A stretch of DNA of 64,000 nucleotides from the NCBI GenBank assembly GCA_963853835.1, contig OY970822.1, positions 17,423,501 through 17,487,500 on the forward strand, read 5' to 3'. Both the position numbers and the translations under genes were made by a program. The notes beneath the pieces are model-generated. The model worked only from the letters and a program-made list of their open reading frames with translations, made no database searches and had not been told where the DNA came from. Below are positions 36,031 to 51,139 of the stretch, piece by piece. This DNA comes from Calendula officinalis. Its lineage: Eukaryota > Streptophyta > Magnoliopsida > Asterales > Asteraceae. The first letter of the stretch is position 1. Every line of letters begins with the position of its first letter.

Positions 36031-36413
36031 TCTCCTCCCAATTAACTTTGATGAAATTAAATTTGACTTATTAGAATTTTGACTTCTTTAAAATGATAAT
36101 TTATTACCCTGAACTTTAATGATCAATATCTAAATTTATTTTAGAATGATGATTTTCCTTTAAAATTTTTATATTCACATCTAATTAATAAATTCTTGTG
36201 TATTTAAAAATGACGGTTTCCTTTAACTATTATTATTATAATAATAATTTTGTTTAATATATGTAGCATAAATGTTATTAATGTTTATTTATATTATACT
36301 CTTATGATTTTGTATTATATAATAAAAAAATAGAGCCATGTTCTGATATATCGATGACATGAAAATAATTTATACTTGCTGTCCGTTCATGCTAAATTAT
36401 ACAATATTTGACA

Positions 36414-36459
36414 CCCCCCCCCCCCCCCCCCACACACAACACACACACACACACACAAA
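36414..36459 (+). repeat. Poly-C followed by (CA)n microsatellite
   Basis: A C run of about 18 bases passes into CA repeats with one AAC interruption. Confidence 0.95.
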
Positions 36460-37070
36460 CAACAAATATTCCATATTCCTCACTTGAGCACATTCACTAC
36501 AAAAATATAGGGACAATTATTCCATATTCCCAATCTTGAGCGCAAACCCAACAAAATATAGGTTCCAAATAATGGGACTAATTTATGAAAATCTCACATG
36601 TTTTGAGCAAGAATATATATAATACCCATGCATTCTTGGAAGCATGAAATACTTTTGAGGAGTTGTTAGCATTTTGACCACAGAGCTTCTTTAGTAAATT
36701 TCGTATACCAGAAAAAGACAAGCAAAGAAACAAACATAGCCTTGGTGACAACCTTTTACTTTTTCCCAAATACTTCAAAGTTATCGAAATCTGCAAACGG
36801 TTTTTCGCTAATCGACATACAAATGTCTACATTATAAACTTAAACTTTTCGCTTCTTTCTCTAGACTTAAAAATAGTTGATATCATTTGTAAATGTCATT
36901 TAATAACATAGAACAAATCTAATAAACAAGTGGAAAGTTTGGCATTTGTATCTGGTTTTATTTATCAGACTTAATTAATATTATATACACCTGTTTGTTA
37001 TATATATGGATGAGATTAAGTATAAAATTTATTAGTTTATAGGACGTTTTTATCAAAACTATTTGAATCT

Positions 37071-37121
37071 GTCAGAGCACCGCCCTGTCAAGGCGGAAGT
37101 TGCCGCGCCCCGTCAGTCCCG
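37071..37121 (+). pseudogene. trnD-GUC: Fragment of plastid-type tRNA-Asp(GUC)
   Basis: GTCAGAGCACCGCCCTGTCA followed by AGGCGGAAG is the D-arm end, the anticodon arm with GTC, and the start of the variable arm of plant organelle trnD. It ends CCCCGTCAGTCCCG like the trnD 3' acceptor side. The 5' acceptor stem and D-loop start are missing, and about eight bases of the T-arm (the GGGTTCGAG part) are lost. This is organelle DNA moved to the nucleus. Because plant mitochondria carry a plastid-derived trnD, a mitochondrial source is also possible. Confidence 0.8.
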
Positions 37122-37823
37122 ACGTACGCAAAAGCTACTAGTTGTAGCTGAAAGCTGAACTTTTTTATTTTTTTAAATATGCTTGACAAAATAGCTGGAA
37201 AGTGAACGTGTAAAAAATGTTAAATAACTTAATTTTTGCTCGATATTTTTTTTAATCAAATTGCTATTGAAAAACAAATTAATTTAAGGGTTTCTAATAA
37301 ACTTTAAAAAAAATCCAGCTCTTTTAAAAGCTAATTCAATTAGTTTTTTGTTTTATAGTTTTTTGTAAAAGTAAAATCTGAATGATCTCGTATTCAAACA
37401 AAAAATTTTATTTTAACATAAGTTTTTATTTTTATAATATAATGCTAAAAGCTCCAAAAAAACAATTTTTGTTTGTCAAACATACCCGTAAAGCATATGA
37501 AATTAATACATTGTTTTTACCAAGTCCATCCATTGGTTTATTTATTTTCAAAGTGAAACAATATAAAACCAATTATAAAGGTTTTGATTAATAAACTGAT
37601 TGATTACACAAACTTTACACGATTAAAATTTGTAGATGCACTAATTTAATGTAGATAACTATAAAATAGATGCAACAATCAAAGCTATGATTTTATTGAT
37701 TCTAAAATAGTTCATAATGGTATTAAACACTTTAATACGGATACAAAAATATATACTAAGTTAGAAGTTTTTATTTATAGTATATCCTAGGATTTTGTAT
37801 TTTATAATAAAAACTTGGAAAAT

Positions 37824-38004
37824 GCTAACAAATGCCCTAAGGGCAATGGTTAAGAAAATTTTGTGGCTTAAATTAATTGTAAACTACGTAATAAAAAACC
37901 ACTCCCATGTATTTTATTAACCAACTCTAATTAATTATGCTTTATTTGTTGTACATTAACCACTTTAATCATTTTTAACCATTGCCCTAAGGGCAATGGT
38001 TAGC
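37824..38004. mobile_element. 181-bp MITE with self-palindromic ends
   Basis: The left end is GCTAACAAATGCCCTAAGGG and continues CAATGGTTAA. The right end, reversed, is GCTAACCATTGCCCTTAGGG, then CAATGGTTAA. AAAT flanks both ends (37820-37823, 38005-38008). Each terminus contains an ATTGCCCT/AGGGCAAT palindrome, so each can fold on itself as well as with its partner. Superfamily not determined. Confidence 0.7.
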
Positions 38005-39469
38005 AAATCCCAACTTATACTCCCCTGTTTGTAATATATAGGGAGGAGATTAAGTATAAAATTTATTAACTTATACGAAGTAAAATTAGCTGAAAGCTAG
38101 AACTACTAGCGGCTAGTTGTAGCAAAAAAGAAGTTGGAAAACACGAGGAATGGATCTTGAGCCTTAATTTTTATAGATCTATGGACTATGGTTATAATTT
38201 TTCTAAAGTCTTTTGTACTTAAATAAATTAATTAGACAGGGTGGTACAAAGGAAATATTTCTCAACCGATGCTAATATTAATAAAAAGTTAAACCAACTT
38301 GAGTTTTCTCTATAGCGCCTCTTCATTATTTTCTTCAATTCGCTGGAAATAAGCACATCACGCAACACTTCTCAGCTTATCTCCATTTATATTATATGAT
38401 ATTATTTTCTCTGTTTCTAAGCACATGAACATACATTAAATAAGTTGGCCCAGTTTTATCTCATCGCCGACTATTATTTAACTTGATTTGTGGATAATTT
38501 TTATATTTTGCTAAACTAAGTAAAAAATTGTTGACTGAAAATTGTTTTGATCTCCTAACTCCATCAAACAACGATATGCCAGTAGCATATAAATCTCGAA
38601 TTTTTAATTGTTGTATAGGAACCAAAGATGATTTTCATATGTTTACTTTGTAGAAATTGAATCCTTTTACGTTAATTAACAATGATAAACTAATTTTTTC
38701 TTGTCAGTTAGCGATGTACAAAATTTGCAGATTGTTTATACAAATGGAGCAGAAACGCAAATGCATCTAATGCAGGGCATCTGCATCTTTGTTTAAAACA
38801 AATAAAAAAAATAATGAACCTGGTCTTAACTAAAACGAAATTAAAATTTGGATCTAATGATATAATTTTTGTGAGTAAACTCTTAATGATAAAAATATAA
38901 GTACAATCAAAATTTGTAGGGAGAAAGTTTATTAAGAAAAAAAGACCTAGGACAGAGCATGTATATGTATGCAAGTATGTATGTAGGTTGGTTTGTATGA
39001 AAGTTATAATTAAATGATAAAGAAATTAGTACTCCTTTTAAAAATCAAATTAAAAGGAGGAATCAAATAGATCTTGAAAGTTGAAGACTTTGGGGAAGGA
39101 GAGAATATTCTATGGACACCAAAGATCAAAAGCTAAAATCCAAAGATTTAATGGTAAACAAAGTTAAAAGGTTAAAATATGATTAGATTATGATTAAGGG
39201 TTTGCCAGGAAAAGTCAGCCCGCAAGTAGACGACTGCCCACATTTCCAAAAATTCACTGCCTTTGTCAGTTTACTGCCGTGTTACCTAATCTTTGAAAAC
39301 CCGAACCCCCTTTAGATTTTTAACAAACACACAACTACAAGTTTAATAGATTAAAGTCAATCTTTATATGTACCAAAACTTCGGTTGAATAAATTGAAGT
39401 GTTAGAATTGCATATTTTTAAAATATAAAAGCTATAAAAAATTGTGCTAAATTAATACTTTGAAAGAGT
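38005..39469. other. Gene-free stretch upstream of the IDD gene
   Basis: No ORF or element recognised. The last few hundred bases are the probable IDD promoter. Confidence 0.35.
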
Positions 39470-39492
39470 AGAGAGAGAGAGAGAGAGAGAGA
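39470..39492 (+). repeat. (GA)n run in the IDD promoter or 5' UTR
   Basis: About eleven GA dinucleotides, 180 bp before the IDD start codon. GA runs near plant promoters can bind BBR/BPC GAGA factors; a role here is inference. Confidence 0.7.
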
Positions 39493-39672
39493 TGCCTTCA
39501 TTTATTTGCTATAATTAAGAATGTAACCTTGATTAGGTTGTGCTCATTCCTTAAAGTTTATAACTTGATCCTTTTTCTCTAGCTAGCTAGCACTACCACA
39601 CAAAGTGCAAGATCTACTTTGAAAATTTGCAAACACAACCACAAGAAGAAGAAGATCATCAAAGCAAACAAG

Positions 39673-42452
39673 ATGTTAGAGAAGCTTGTAACAGAAGTAG
39701 ACATAATCCCAAATGGTTTTACTCACCTCAACAATCTTCCACCACCTTCATCCAATCCTCCCACCATCAAGAAGAAAAGAAACCTTCCAGGAACCCCAGG
39801 CAAATACCACTATCATATCTGTTTTTTTCTTCTTTTTTAGTAAAGTTTATATATGTTATGGTATTTAGTTGTGTATCAATGAATTGAAATGGGGTGGTCA
39901 ATGCATCTCACTTTTGATCCTATTCAATATAAGCTTTTTTTTTTGCCAAAAATAACTTGCTACGTAGCTCAAAAGTTTAGTTCATGAAATTAAAGTAGCA
40001 ATTTTGAACCATAATTAATCGTTTAGTCATATTGATTTAAGAGACGTTATTGATTTATTGTATAACATATAATTTTGCAGATCCTGAAGCAGAAGTGATC
40101 GCGTTGTCACCAAAGACACTTATGGCAACAAACCGATTCTTGTGTGAGATATGTGGAAAGGGATTCCAAAGAGATCAAAACCTTCAACTTCACCGACGAG
40201 GCCACAACCTGCCATGGAAGCTAAAGCAGAGAACGAGCAAAGAAGTGAGGAAACGAGTTTATGTGTGTCCCGAGAAGTCGTGTGTCCATAATCACCCATC
40301 GAGGGCACTTGGTGACTTAACTGGTATCAAGAAGCATTTTTGTAGGAAACATGGCGAGAAGAAATGGAAGTGTGCAAAGTGTTCTAAGTGTTACGCGGTT
40401 CAGTCGGATTGGAAAGCTCACTCCAAAACCTGTGGGACGAGAGAATACAAGTGTGATTGCGGGACTATATTTTCAAGGTAAATTAACCTTATCTTTACAA
40501 CTTTGATCAGATCCGAAATTAAAACATCTAAAACAAGCACAAACATACACATACAAGATAATATTGTGATTTGTTTTTGTTAATACACATACATTCTATA
40601 AATCTGATTAAATAGTCCACAATAAGTCATCAATATTGATCAGAAATTAATATACATCAGTCAATAAAATAAACAAAAATATCCTCATGATCATTTTATT
40701 TATAAATTTACAACTAATGTTAAATGTAATATAATATAGACAATATATAAGTTATGTAACATTTCCTCACTTAGCAAAATGTAAGATGACTCTATATATG
40801 TATTTTCTTACGAAGTATTTAGATATTACTCTTAATCTCTTAACATTTGTTTTCATTTTCTTTTAACTATTTCATTTTTTTATTTTGTGGAAACTTTCAT
40901 TTATTTATTTTTGATATTTTAGTTATTTCAAATTCACATATATCCATGTAGTTTTTTTTCTTTTTATTTTTTACAATTTTCCGTAAATTTACCCTTTTTG
41001 TGTGTGGCTATTTTGCCCTTTATCTTTCAAAAGAACCATTTTATTATATTTTTGTTACAATAATTTACAAAACTATAACTAGAATACGTATAATTCTGTA
41101 TCATATAAGGTTTTTTATTTTTATTTAAAAGTACAGAAAACATAATCAACATGTTATAAAGTATATAGAATAATTATTTAATGCAAACAAAAATATTAAG
41201 TGGTGTCTAATACTCAATATAATATTTGTTCAGTGGGCACTCACCAGTCACCATCCATGGTCTCTTTCCATATCGATCTTTATTCACATAAATTAAAAGT
41301 TGTTCAACCCCAAATTGCAACTACTTATGTTGGTAATTATATCATTTAACATGGTATATAAGTTATTAATTTCAAGTAAGGTTTGAGGTGTACCATCAAG
41401 CTGTCCAAGGCTCTTTGCAAGATAATCCAATATATATTTATAAATATATGAGCACTATATATATCCGGATAACGAAAATGACCCTATAAAAGCTTGAAAA
41501 AGAATGTCGCACACTTGCAATTTCAGGTCCCAAAATTTAATGGCTAGCGAAAAGTCTTGCAAATCAATTCTTTTATCATTTAGGACAAATAAATTATTAA
41601 TCTAGATTGCATGATGGCACCAAGTCGTATATTCATTTGATGTCTTGTTTTAATTAATTAACAAAAACTAAAATATATGCGCGCAGGAGAGACAGTTTTA
41701 TCACTCATAGGGCATTTTGCGACGCCTTAGCGGAGGAAACTGCAAGAGTTACAGCAGCATCTCATATCAACAACGTAACACCAGCAGGAAACATAAACTA
41801 CCATTTTGTAGGACCACCGGTTCTTGCTGGTCCAACCATGGCTCAACATTTCTCATCCATGTTCAAGCCCATCTCGGCAAACCATCTTGACCCCACCCCA
41901 CAAGATGGTCTTTCACTCTGGACTACCCATAACAATAACCAAAGCAATGATCTTCAGAACATGCATCAATTGGGGTCAGTTTTATATGTTGATTCGAATC
42001 AAAACCATCCTGATTGGGGCGTGTTTGGAGTGAAAACCACCTCTAATCACGATGTTAATGTAAGTGCCCCGTCATTATTCAGCACCGATCAAAACCAATT
42101 GCATCAAACGAACCCAAGTGCAAGCATGTCTGCAACAGCTTTGTTGCAGAAAGCTGCACAAATGGGGTCGGGTACGACCAACCATTCTTCATTCCTAGGA
42201 ACCTTTGGATTGAAGTCTACTACTGCTCAAGTTCAAGATGAGAACAAGTTTTGTGGGTTGTACGGTACAAGTAATTCGATGTTGAATAATGGTCTTGGAA
42301 GTGATTTGGAGAATGATTTTTCCAGCTTGGACCAGATGTACCCTCCCTCTAAAAGAAGGCATATACAAATGGAAGAGCATAATGGAGGGCAAACTAGGGA
42401 TTTCCTTGGTGTGGGTATCTGCCACCCTAGGATGAGATTCGATCATGTGTAA
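39673..42452 (+). CDS. INDETERMINATE-DOMAIN C2H2 zinc-finger transcription factor
   Basis: Three exons (39673-39799, 40081-40477, 41687-42452) join in frame to 429 residues. KKKR (33-36) precedes NLPGTPDPEAEVIALSPKTL, the IDD hallmark. Fingers follow: CEICGKGFQRDQNLQLHRRG with H84 (C2H2), a second finger from CPEKSC at 105, a C2HC finger CAKCSKCYAVQSDWKAHSKT with a final Cys, and CDCGTIFSRRDSFITHRAFC across the exon 2/3 joint. The C-terminus has both conserved IDD motifs, MSATALLQKAAQMG (322-335) and TRDFLGVG (412-419). IDD proteins are nuclear factors that work with GRAS proteins such as SHR, SCR and DELLA in root patterning, sugar and flowering control. Intron 1 begins GC, not GT (CAG|GCAAAT); intron 2 is GT-AG. 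The member is not fixed, so no symbol is given. Confidence 0.93.
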
Positions 42453-42978
42453 AGGGGTTGCATATTGAGAGAGAAAAAGATGATCCATGCATATACAGAT
42501 GCTTAAGGACTTTTAAGGACTTTTAACAAAGTGGTGTTGGTAGTGGTGAGGCTAAATAAGAAAAACAAAAGGCCCTTTTAACCTCCATTATTGCTTATCT
42601 TTTAGTAAATTGCATTGTATTTTAATCAATGAGTTTAACGCAAAATTCTATCATCTTCTTCATTTCGTAATGTATATGGTTAGATTCAGTGAGTACCCAA
42701 CAATCGGCGAGGATTGTGAGAATAATTTTTCAACCAATTATTTAAGAAACATTCGATCATTTTAAAAAATATTGGCTCATTTTTTTCATCGACAAGAATT
42801 GGACCACTATCATAAAATATTAACCATCATCAGTAAATTTTGGATCAAAATTAAGAAATTTTGCGAGATAAAAAAAAACAGAGATCACGAGATGAAATGT
42901 CAACCACAGTTCAAAATCTACATATGAATAAACCAAAATTCAAAATCTTTGAATTTTTTTGTTAAACTCAAAGTAATT

Positions 42979-42981
<3 letters not shown>
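42453..42981. other. 3' flank of the IDD gene
   Basis: The presumed IDD 3' UTR, then AT-rich sequence without recognisable features up to the first (TA)n tract. Confidence 0.4.

Positions 42982-43072
<91 letters not shown>
42982..43072. repeat. (TA)n tract 1
   Basis: About 91 bp of pure TA, left border of the first TA-bounded element. ORFs reading it as Ile-Tyr repeats are not genes; the same holds for the other tracts. Confidence 0.99.
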
Positions 43073-43076
<4 letters not shown>

Positions 43077-44997
43077 GCGGTTCATGCGAGAACCACTAAA
43101 ATTGCGAGAACTGCGAGAACCTATTTACAGCCCTTGGATATGTAGATGAGAGGTTAAGATTGAAAGGGGTCTAACTGTAACTAAATGAACAAATTGGGAT
43201 GGAAAAAACGTGTATGGAGGGTATAATAGTAAAGTAAACAAATAATATAATTAATGGTATTCAAAATAAACCCGTTTAATTTGGGATACAAATCATGGAT
43301 CCCTAAAAAGCCGGCAATCCACGTTTTCATTCTCTCCCTATATCGCTCAAAGTTACGCTCTATTTCTGGCTCAGAAATCAAAATCAACACTATCGAATCA
43401 TAGAACGGAAGTCGAAAACCTTAACAATGTCTTCATCAGAAGCCGGAAGAGCGAAATCCATGAACGAAGGTATGTTCCGTTCGCAATTTCGTTTTTGATT
43501 ATGTATTAGGGTTCATATTCTGTTCGTAATTTTCCGTTCGCAATTTTATTTTCTCAAATTAAGTTCGAAATACATGAAAAAGGGGTGTTATGATTTTATT
43601 ATGTATTAGGCTGCATATTCACCATTTTTTGTTGGATTTTCTTGTCGATTCAAGCCACTGGATCACCGATTTCAGCAAAAAATTTGGAAACATTTAGGTT
43701 TTTGTTTCGGTTTTATTTTATAGTGTTCATATGAAACTGCATTTGTGTTAATTGGTTAAATCAACTCCGTGTTTTGTGTTTATTATGTATTAGGGTTAGT
43801 TTTTACTAAATTGGGTTGGATTTTTTGTCGATTAAATCAAATGATTCGGGATTTTCATCCAAAATTTTGAAAAAACTTAGGGTTTTGTTTACTTGTTTGT
43901 TCATTATAAATATTCAGCACAAACCTTATATGTATGGTTATTAATTTCATTAAGTGGATTTTTTTTAATTGTAAGTAAATTTATGTTCTTTCGTTTGTTT
44001 TTTTTTCTAATTGTTTTTAATTGAAAGCTGCATATTCTTACTACATTCTTACTACAGAATGTCCACTAAAAGTCTTTCAGTTGATGAATGGTGCTGTTAT
44101 TGTTGCTTAGAAAAAGGGTTATAATGATTTCAATGCTTTAGATAAAAAAAATAGATGAACAATGATTATGTAATTTTATTCATTTGTCTATTAGCTTGTT
44201 TAGCCATATTATTGACCCGTTTCAATGAAGTCAAGTTCTAATAATTTTCTTTGATTATGCAGATGTTGGAACCACATTTTGACATTGATACAATCCCAAA
44301 TTTGAAAAAAATATGAAGTCAACGTTGGTAACTTATGGATTATGAAGTCAACGTTGGAACCTAGGCATCCGACAATTGTGATGACTGATGAAAGTGATGA
44401 ACATAGATTGATGAAAGTGATGAACATAGATTGATGACAGTGATGAACAATGATGGATTTTTGTTAAGTAGTTTATTGGTTTGTAATTTTGTAATTTGTT
44501 GATTTATTAATAATTTTTTTCATTAGTGATGAACAATAATTTTGTTCATTACTTGTACATTTGTTCAATAATTAATTATAAATTTAGTTAGGATTTTGCA
44601 AATGTATTCATCATTGAACACGTATAATTTTGTAATTTGTTCACTACTTGTACTATTATTATTGTTTCACAATGCATTCATCATTGAATGGATTATTTTG
44701 TGTTCATCATTAAACACATTAAAGATGGTTAAAATGATAGTTATTGTTATGCGTTCATCTATGAATTGATACGAAATTCAAAAATAATCTACGAATTTGC
44801 AGAATTATTATGCTAGAAAATAGCATGGAAGTCACGATTTAATTAAGGAAACTGAATTTGATATTAATTAAAAGATTTTTATAGTTTTCAAAAGACTATA
44901 ATGCCCTTTATAATTAAAAAACTAATTAATTGAAATGATTGGTCAGAAATGGTTCTCGCAGTTCTCGCAATTTTAGTGGTTCTCGCATGAACCGCTC
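43073..44997. mobile_element. TA-bounded element 1, family A
   Basis: About 1.9 kb with an inverted terminal repeat of roughly 50 bp. Left: GAGCGGTTCATGCGAGAACC, then ACTAAAATTGCGAGAACTGC and GAGAACC; the right end is its inverse (44951-44997), followed by a CT run and TA tract 2. GCGAGAAC occurs three times in each terminus. From about 43300 there is a promoter/5' UTR-like stretch, then an ATG at 43427 with 15 codons (MSSSEAGRAKSMNEG) up to a GTATGT donor, like a first exon. TGAAC/GTTCA words cluster at 44340-44760. No transposase ORF is seen. Confidence 0.8.
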
Positions 44998-45014
44998 TCT
45001 CTCTCTCTCTCTCA

Positions 45015-45448
<434 letters not shown>

Positions 45449-45526
<78 letters not shown>
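45449..45526. repeat. (TA)n tract 3
   Basis: About 78 bp of TA between elements 2 and 3. Confidence 0.99.
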
Positions 45527-45527
<1 letters not shown>

Positions 45528-45862
45528 CGTATGGATCAACAGAAAAGGGTCCTTATTTGAAGAAGTTGAAGAAGCAATGCATTTTTGTAAAATATACATA
45601 CATATATGTATATATACATACATATTCATACCATAGATATACATATGTTCATATTTATACCCTATATATATGTATATATACACATATATATACACATGCA
45701 ATTTACGTATTTTGCATTTTCAGTTGTAACTTGCATTTTCAATCGGAACTTGCATTTTCATTTACGAAAATGCATATGCATATCGTATTTATATGTGTAT
45801 ATATATACATATATAGGATACAAAATATGAACATATGTATATCTATGGTATGAATATATATG

Positions 45863-45901
<39 letters not shown>

Positions 45902-45981
45902 GTGTATACATATATGTATATTTTACGAAAATGCATTGCTTCTTCAAATTCTTCAAATAAGGATGCTTCTTTTTTTATCCT

Positions 45982-45984
<3 letters not shown>
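45527..45984. mobile_element. TA-bounded element 3, family C foldback
   Basis: About 460 bp with long inverted arms: GGTCCTTATTTGAAGAAGTT then GAAGAAGCAATGCATTTTTG on the left, and the inverse (CGAAAATGCATTGCTTCTTC, ATTCTTCAAATAAGGA) on the right. The middle is ATATGTATAC-like palindromic sequence with repeated TTGCATTTTC near 45710-45760. No coding capacity. Confidence 0.75.

Positions 45985-46076
<92 letters not shown>
45985..46076. repeat. (TA)n tract 4
   Basis: About 92 bp of TA between elements 3 and 4. Confidence 0.99.
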
Positions 46077-46079
<3 letters not shown>

Positions 46080-47423
46080 GAGGGTTCATGCGAGAAGTGA
46101 TTTTTTTGCGAGAAACGCGAGAAGTAATCCTAACCACTAATCAAACCAAATCAATATTTAAACCTGAAAGGGTATTACTGTCATTAAATTAATTTCCAGA
46201 AATTATGATTTGATTGAAAAATACATTCCTTACACAAATCAAAATACCTTCTATTCCTATTATTGTGGATCTAATAAATTTTTAAAAATGGTTATTCTTC
46301 GCATCCAAAGAACTGGATACTTCAATTCGCAGTTATTTTTTATATCAAATTAACAAATGGTGAAAGTTTTTGAAGAAAACAAATGAAATTCCAACTTTAA
46401 AATTCAATTAAATATTATTCGTTCATTGGTGAATCATTTTTTAAATGGTAAAATATATATGCATTAATGCGTCCTTGCATAAAAAAATGACAGTCGTTCA
46501 TTGGTGAATCAATTCATTACTGAACATATGAACACTATCCTACATTACACAATTTTTCTTCCAAACAATATTCAATGGACATTCAACATAAACCCTTCGC
46601 ATCAATGAACGAATCTTATCAGAAACAAACTAGTGAATAAATTGCATCAATGAACAAATACAATTAAACATGTTGCATTAATGAACAATTAGAAAAAAGT
46701 AGTAAACAAATTGCATCAGTGAACAAATCACCATGTTAACATCAATGAACACGTTCCCTACCATAGATCCATCTATGTTCACTGCTCCAAGACATATCTC
46801 TGCCCCCATAACCACCATCCCCGAAAAACCGAAACGGCCATCGACCAGATCTGATAGATGAAGGATGAAATGACCCAGATCTGATAAATGGCGAATGAAA
46901 CAACCCAGATCTAAGAATGAAATAATCGTCTACCCAGATCTGAGAGAGTGTTCGTTATACTCGATGGCATCTTTAAATCGAGTGGTGGAGGTGATTTACG
47001 ACTGTAGGGAGGCGGCGGTTGCGTTGCTTACTGAGAGAGGGATGAAAAACGGTGGTTGAAGGCGACGGTTGTGCGGCGGAGGCGATCTGTGATTGGGAGG
47101 GCGGCGGTGGTTGCTTGCATCCTTGCTACTGGAATGGTGAAGAAGAAGATGGGGGTGGAGGTGTACAGAAGAAGATGTGGTTTTCTCCATTTGAAGAAGA
47201 TGATCGGCAGAGAGAGAATAACACACACAAAGTGTGTGTTTATTTGGTTTTTAATAACTTTCCCCTATTAAATTATAGATAACCGGACGATTTTACCCTT
47301 TACCCCATTATTTTTAGTCCTTTGATATTTCGTTTATTACATAAATGGCATTGTTAATTGTAGCCATTGATCTATTAATCTAGTGGGCAGAATTAGTTCT
47401 CGCACTTCTCGCAAAAAAAAGAC
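46077..47423. mobile_element. TA-bounded element 4, family A variant, right end cut
   Basis: The left terminus is GGGGAGGGTTCATGCGAGAA then GTGATTTTTTTGCGAGAAAC and GCGAGAAG, a diverged family A end with the same three-motif layout. The right terminus (GTTCTCGCACTTCTCGCAAA, 47396-47423) stops before its outer 20-25 bp, and element 5 follows without a TA tract. GTTCAT/TGAAC words are dense at 46420-46790. A GC-rich 5'-gene-like stretch lies at 46980-47230; on the minus strand it reads inwards from the right end. Confidence 0.7.

Positions 47424-49427
<2,004 letters not shown>

Positions 49428-49511
<84 letters not shown>
49428..49511. repeat. (TA)n tract 6
   Basis: About 84 bp of TA between elements 6 and 7. 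Confidence 0.99.
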
Positions 49512-49514
<3 letters not shown>

Positions 49515-49824
49515 ATGGAATCAGTGCAGAACCACTTTAAACTACAGAACCAAAGAACTATTGCCTAAAGTAATCTGGACCATCCATCTAAAAAACTTGT
49601 GGCTGTCATTCAATCAGGGTTTTTGTACGTGAAAGACTTTTTTGGGCGGGGGTTTTAAAGCCAAAAGGGTATAATTGTCATAGTATTCTTTATTTATATT
49701 TAAAATATTCAAAATATCGGATGATATCTTTGGTAACCGCAATTCAATCATAATAAGGCAAAAACTTCGCACCTACCTAGCATAAAACCCCAAAACCACT
49801 GATCTTCCAAATCTTCTTCATAAA

Positions 49825-50342
49825 AAAGTTAATGTTTTAAAATAAGGTTGGCATCCATGTTTTACACGAATGTTAACTTTTATGTTTTAAATTAATGGTG
49901 ATAGATGTGTTAACATCCATGTTTTACGCTAATGTTGGCATATATGATACAACGGATATACCATATTTAAGATTTCACTAATGTTGACATGAATGTCTTT
50001 ATACCTGTAGCTGACATGTATGTTTTACACTAATGTTGACATGTATGTCTTCATGTTTTGTTGAACATCAATGTATACAAAGTTAATGTTTTAAATTAAC
50101 GTTGGCATCCATGTTTTACACGAATGTTAACTTTTATGTTTTAAATAAATGGTGATACCTATGTTAACATCCATGTTTTACACTAGTGTTGGCATATATG
50201 ATACAACGGATGTACCATATTTAAGATTTCACTAATGTTGACATGAATGTCTTTACGTGTAGCTGACATGAATGTTGACATGTATGTTTTACACTAATGT
50301 TGACATGTATGTCTTCATGTTTTGTTGAACATCAATGTATAC
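49825..50342 (+). repeat. Two tandem copies of a 254-264 bp unit
   Basis: AAAGTTAATGTTTTAAA starts copies at 49825 and 50079 and the next AAAGT is at 50343. Each copy is itself built of ATGTTTTACACTAATGTTGA and ACATG-like short repeats. The copies differ by a few substitutions and a 12-bp insertion. Confidence 0.9.
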
Positions 50343-50499
50343 AAAGTAATCTTACAAGATCAATGTATATTTGAGTAGTATATTGTAAAAGGGCTACATA
50401 AAATACTATGGAATGAAATTAGTAACATGGAACTGAGTGAGATTTATTAGGCTATTGTAGTTGTAAACTTAATACATTAATGTAGACAATCAAAATTAA

Positions 50500-51139
50500 T
50501 CCTACCCTATATATGAGGCCTAAATTTGAAAAGGGTTTGACACCATGGCAATTCCAAGCATTCCTATTCGTCCATAATGCCACTTGGAATTCCCTGATTG
50601 GTCCACGTCATTTGCACTAATACAAACGAATCTGGTACAACTTACGGTCTACATTCATACGCTCCATATACGGCAAACGAATCTGGTACGGCTTACGGTC
50701 TACATTCATATGCTCCGTATACGGCTTCCCACATACAAGGAAACAAAGAAATAACTATTTAAAAGATCCTACATACAAGGAAACAAATAAATATTTAAAT
50801 ACAGATTCCTACATACAAGGAAACAAATAAATAACTATTCAGAAGTGATACACGACTCAATATAATTTCCATAAAACCGGCATTCTATGATTACGACATA
50901 CAAAGCTGGATTGTGCAACGGAACCAGACTTCAGATATTACGGATTACGGCATAAAAAGCTGGATTCTTCATTTAATAAAATGCCCGTGTAACATTTCTT
51001 CATTTACCCTTTTTTTGTACAAAATCATCATCACATCTATCGATTATTATGTCATTTAGAAATATATAAAGTTTTTGAACATTTTTCTACATACTAAAAT
51101 TTACAGCATACCCGCCCATCGGGCGGGTTTTGTAGCTAG
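50500..51139 (+). mobile_element. Small Helitron inside element 7
   Basis: The 3' end is clear: an ACCCGCCC-ATC-GGGCGGGT hairpin (51110-51128, 8-bp perfect stem), then seven bases and CTAG at 51136-51139, followed by T. The best 5' end is TCCTACCCTATATATGAGGC at 50500, preceded by A. Internal direct repeats include AAACGAATCTGGTACRRCTT and TACATACAAGGAAACAAA (about 50625-50840). No ORF of Helitron type. Confidence 0.6.

Larger units (their letters stand above)
34932..37070. other. Gene-free stretch after the nucleolin-like gene
   Basis: The first few hundred bases should hold the 3' UTR. Otherwise only a tRNA-like SINE head (35966-36030) and a poly-C/CA run are recognised. Confidence 0.4.

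Noticed and set aside
36491..36560. CACTACAAAAATATAGG considered as a CACTA transposon end
   Set aside because: No facing end or target duplication was found nearby.
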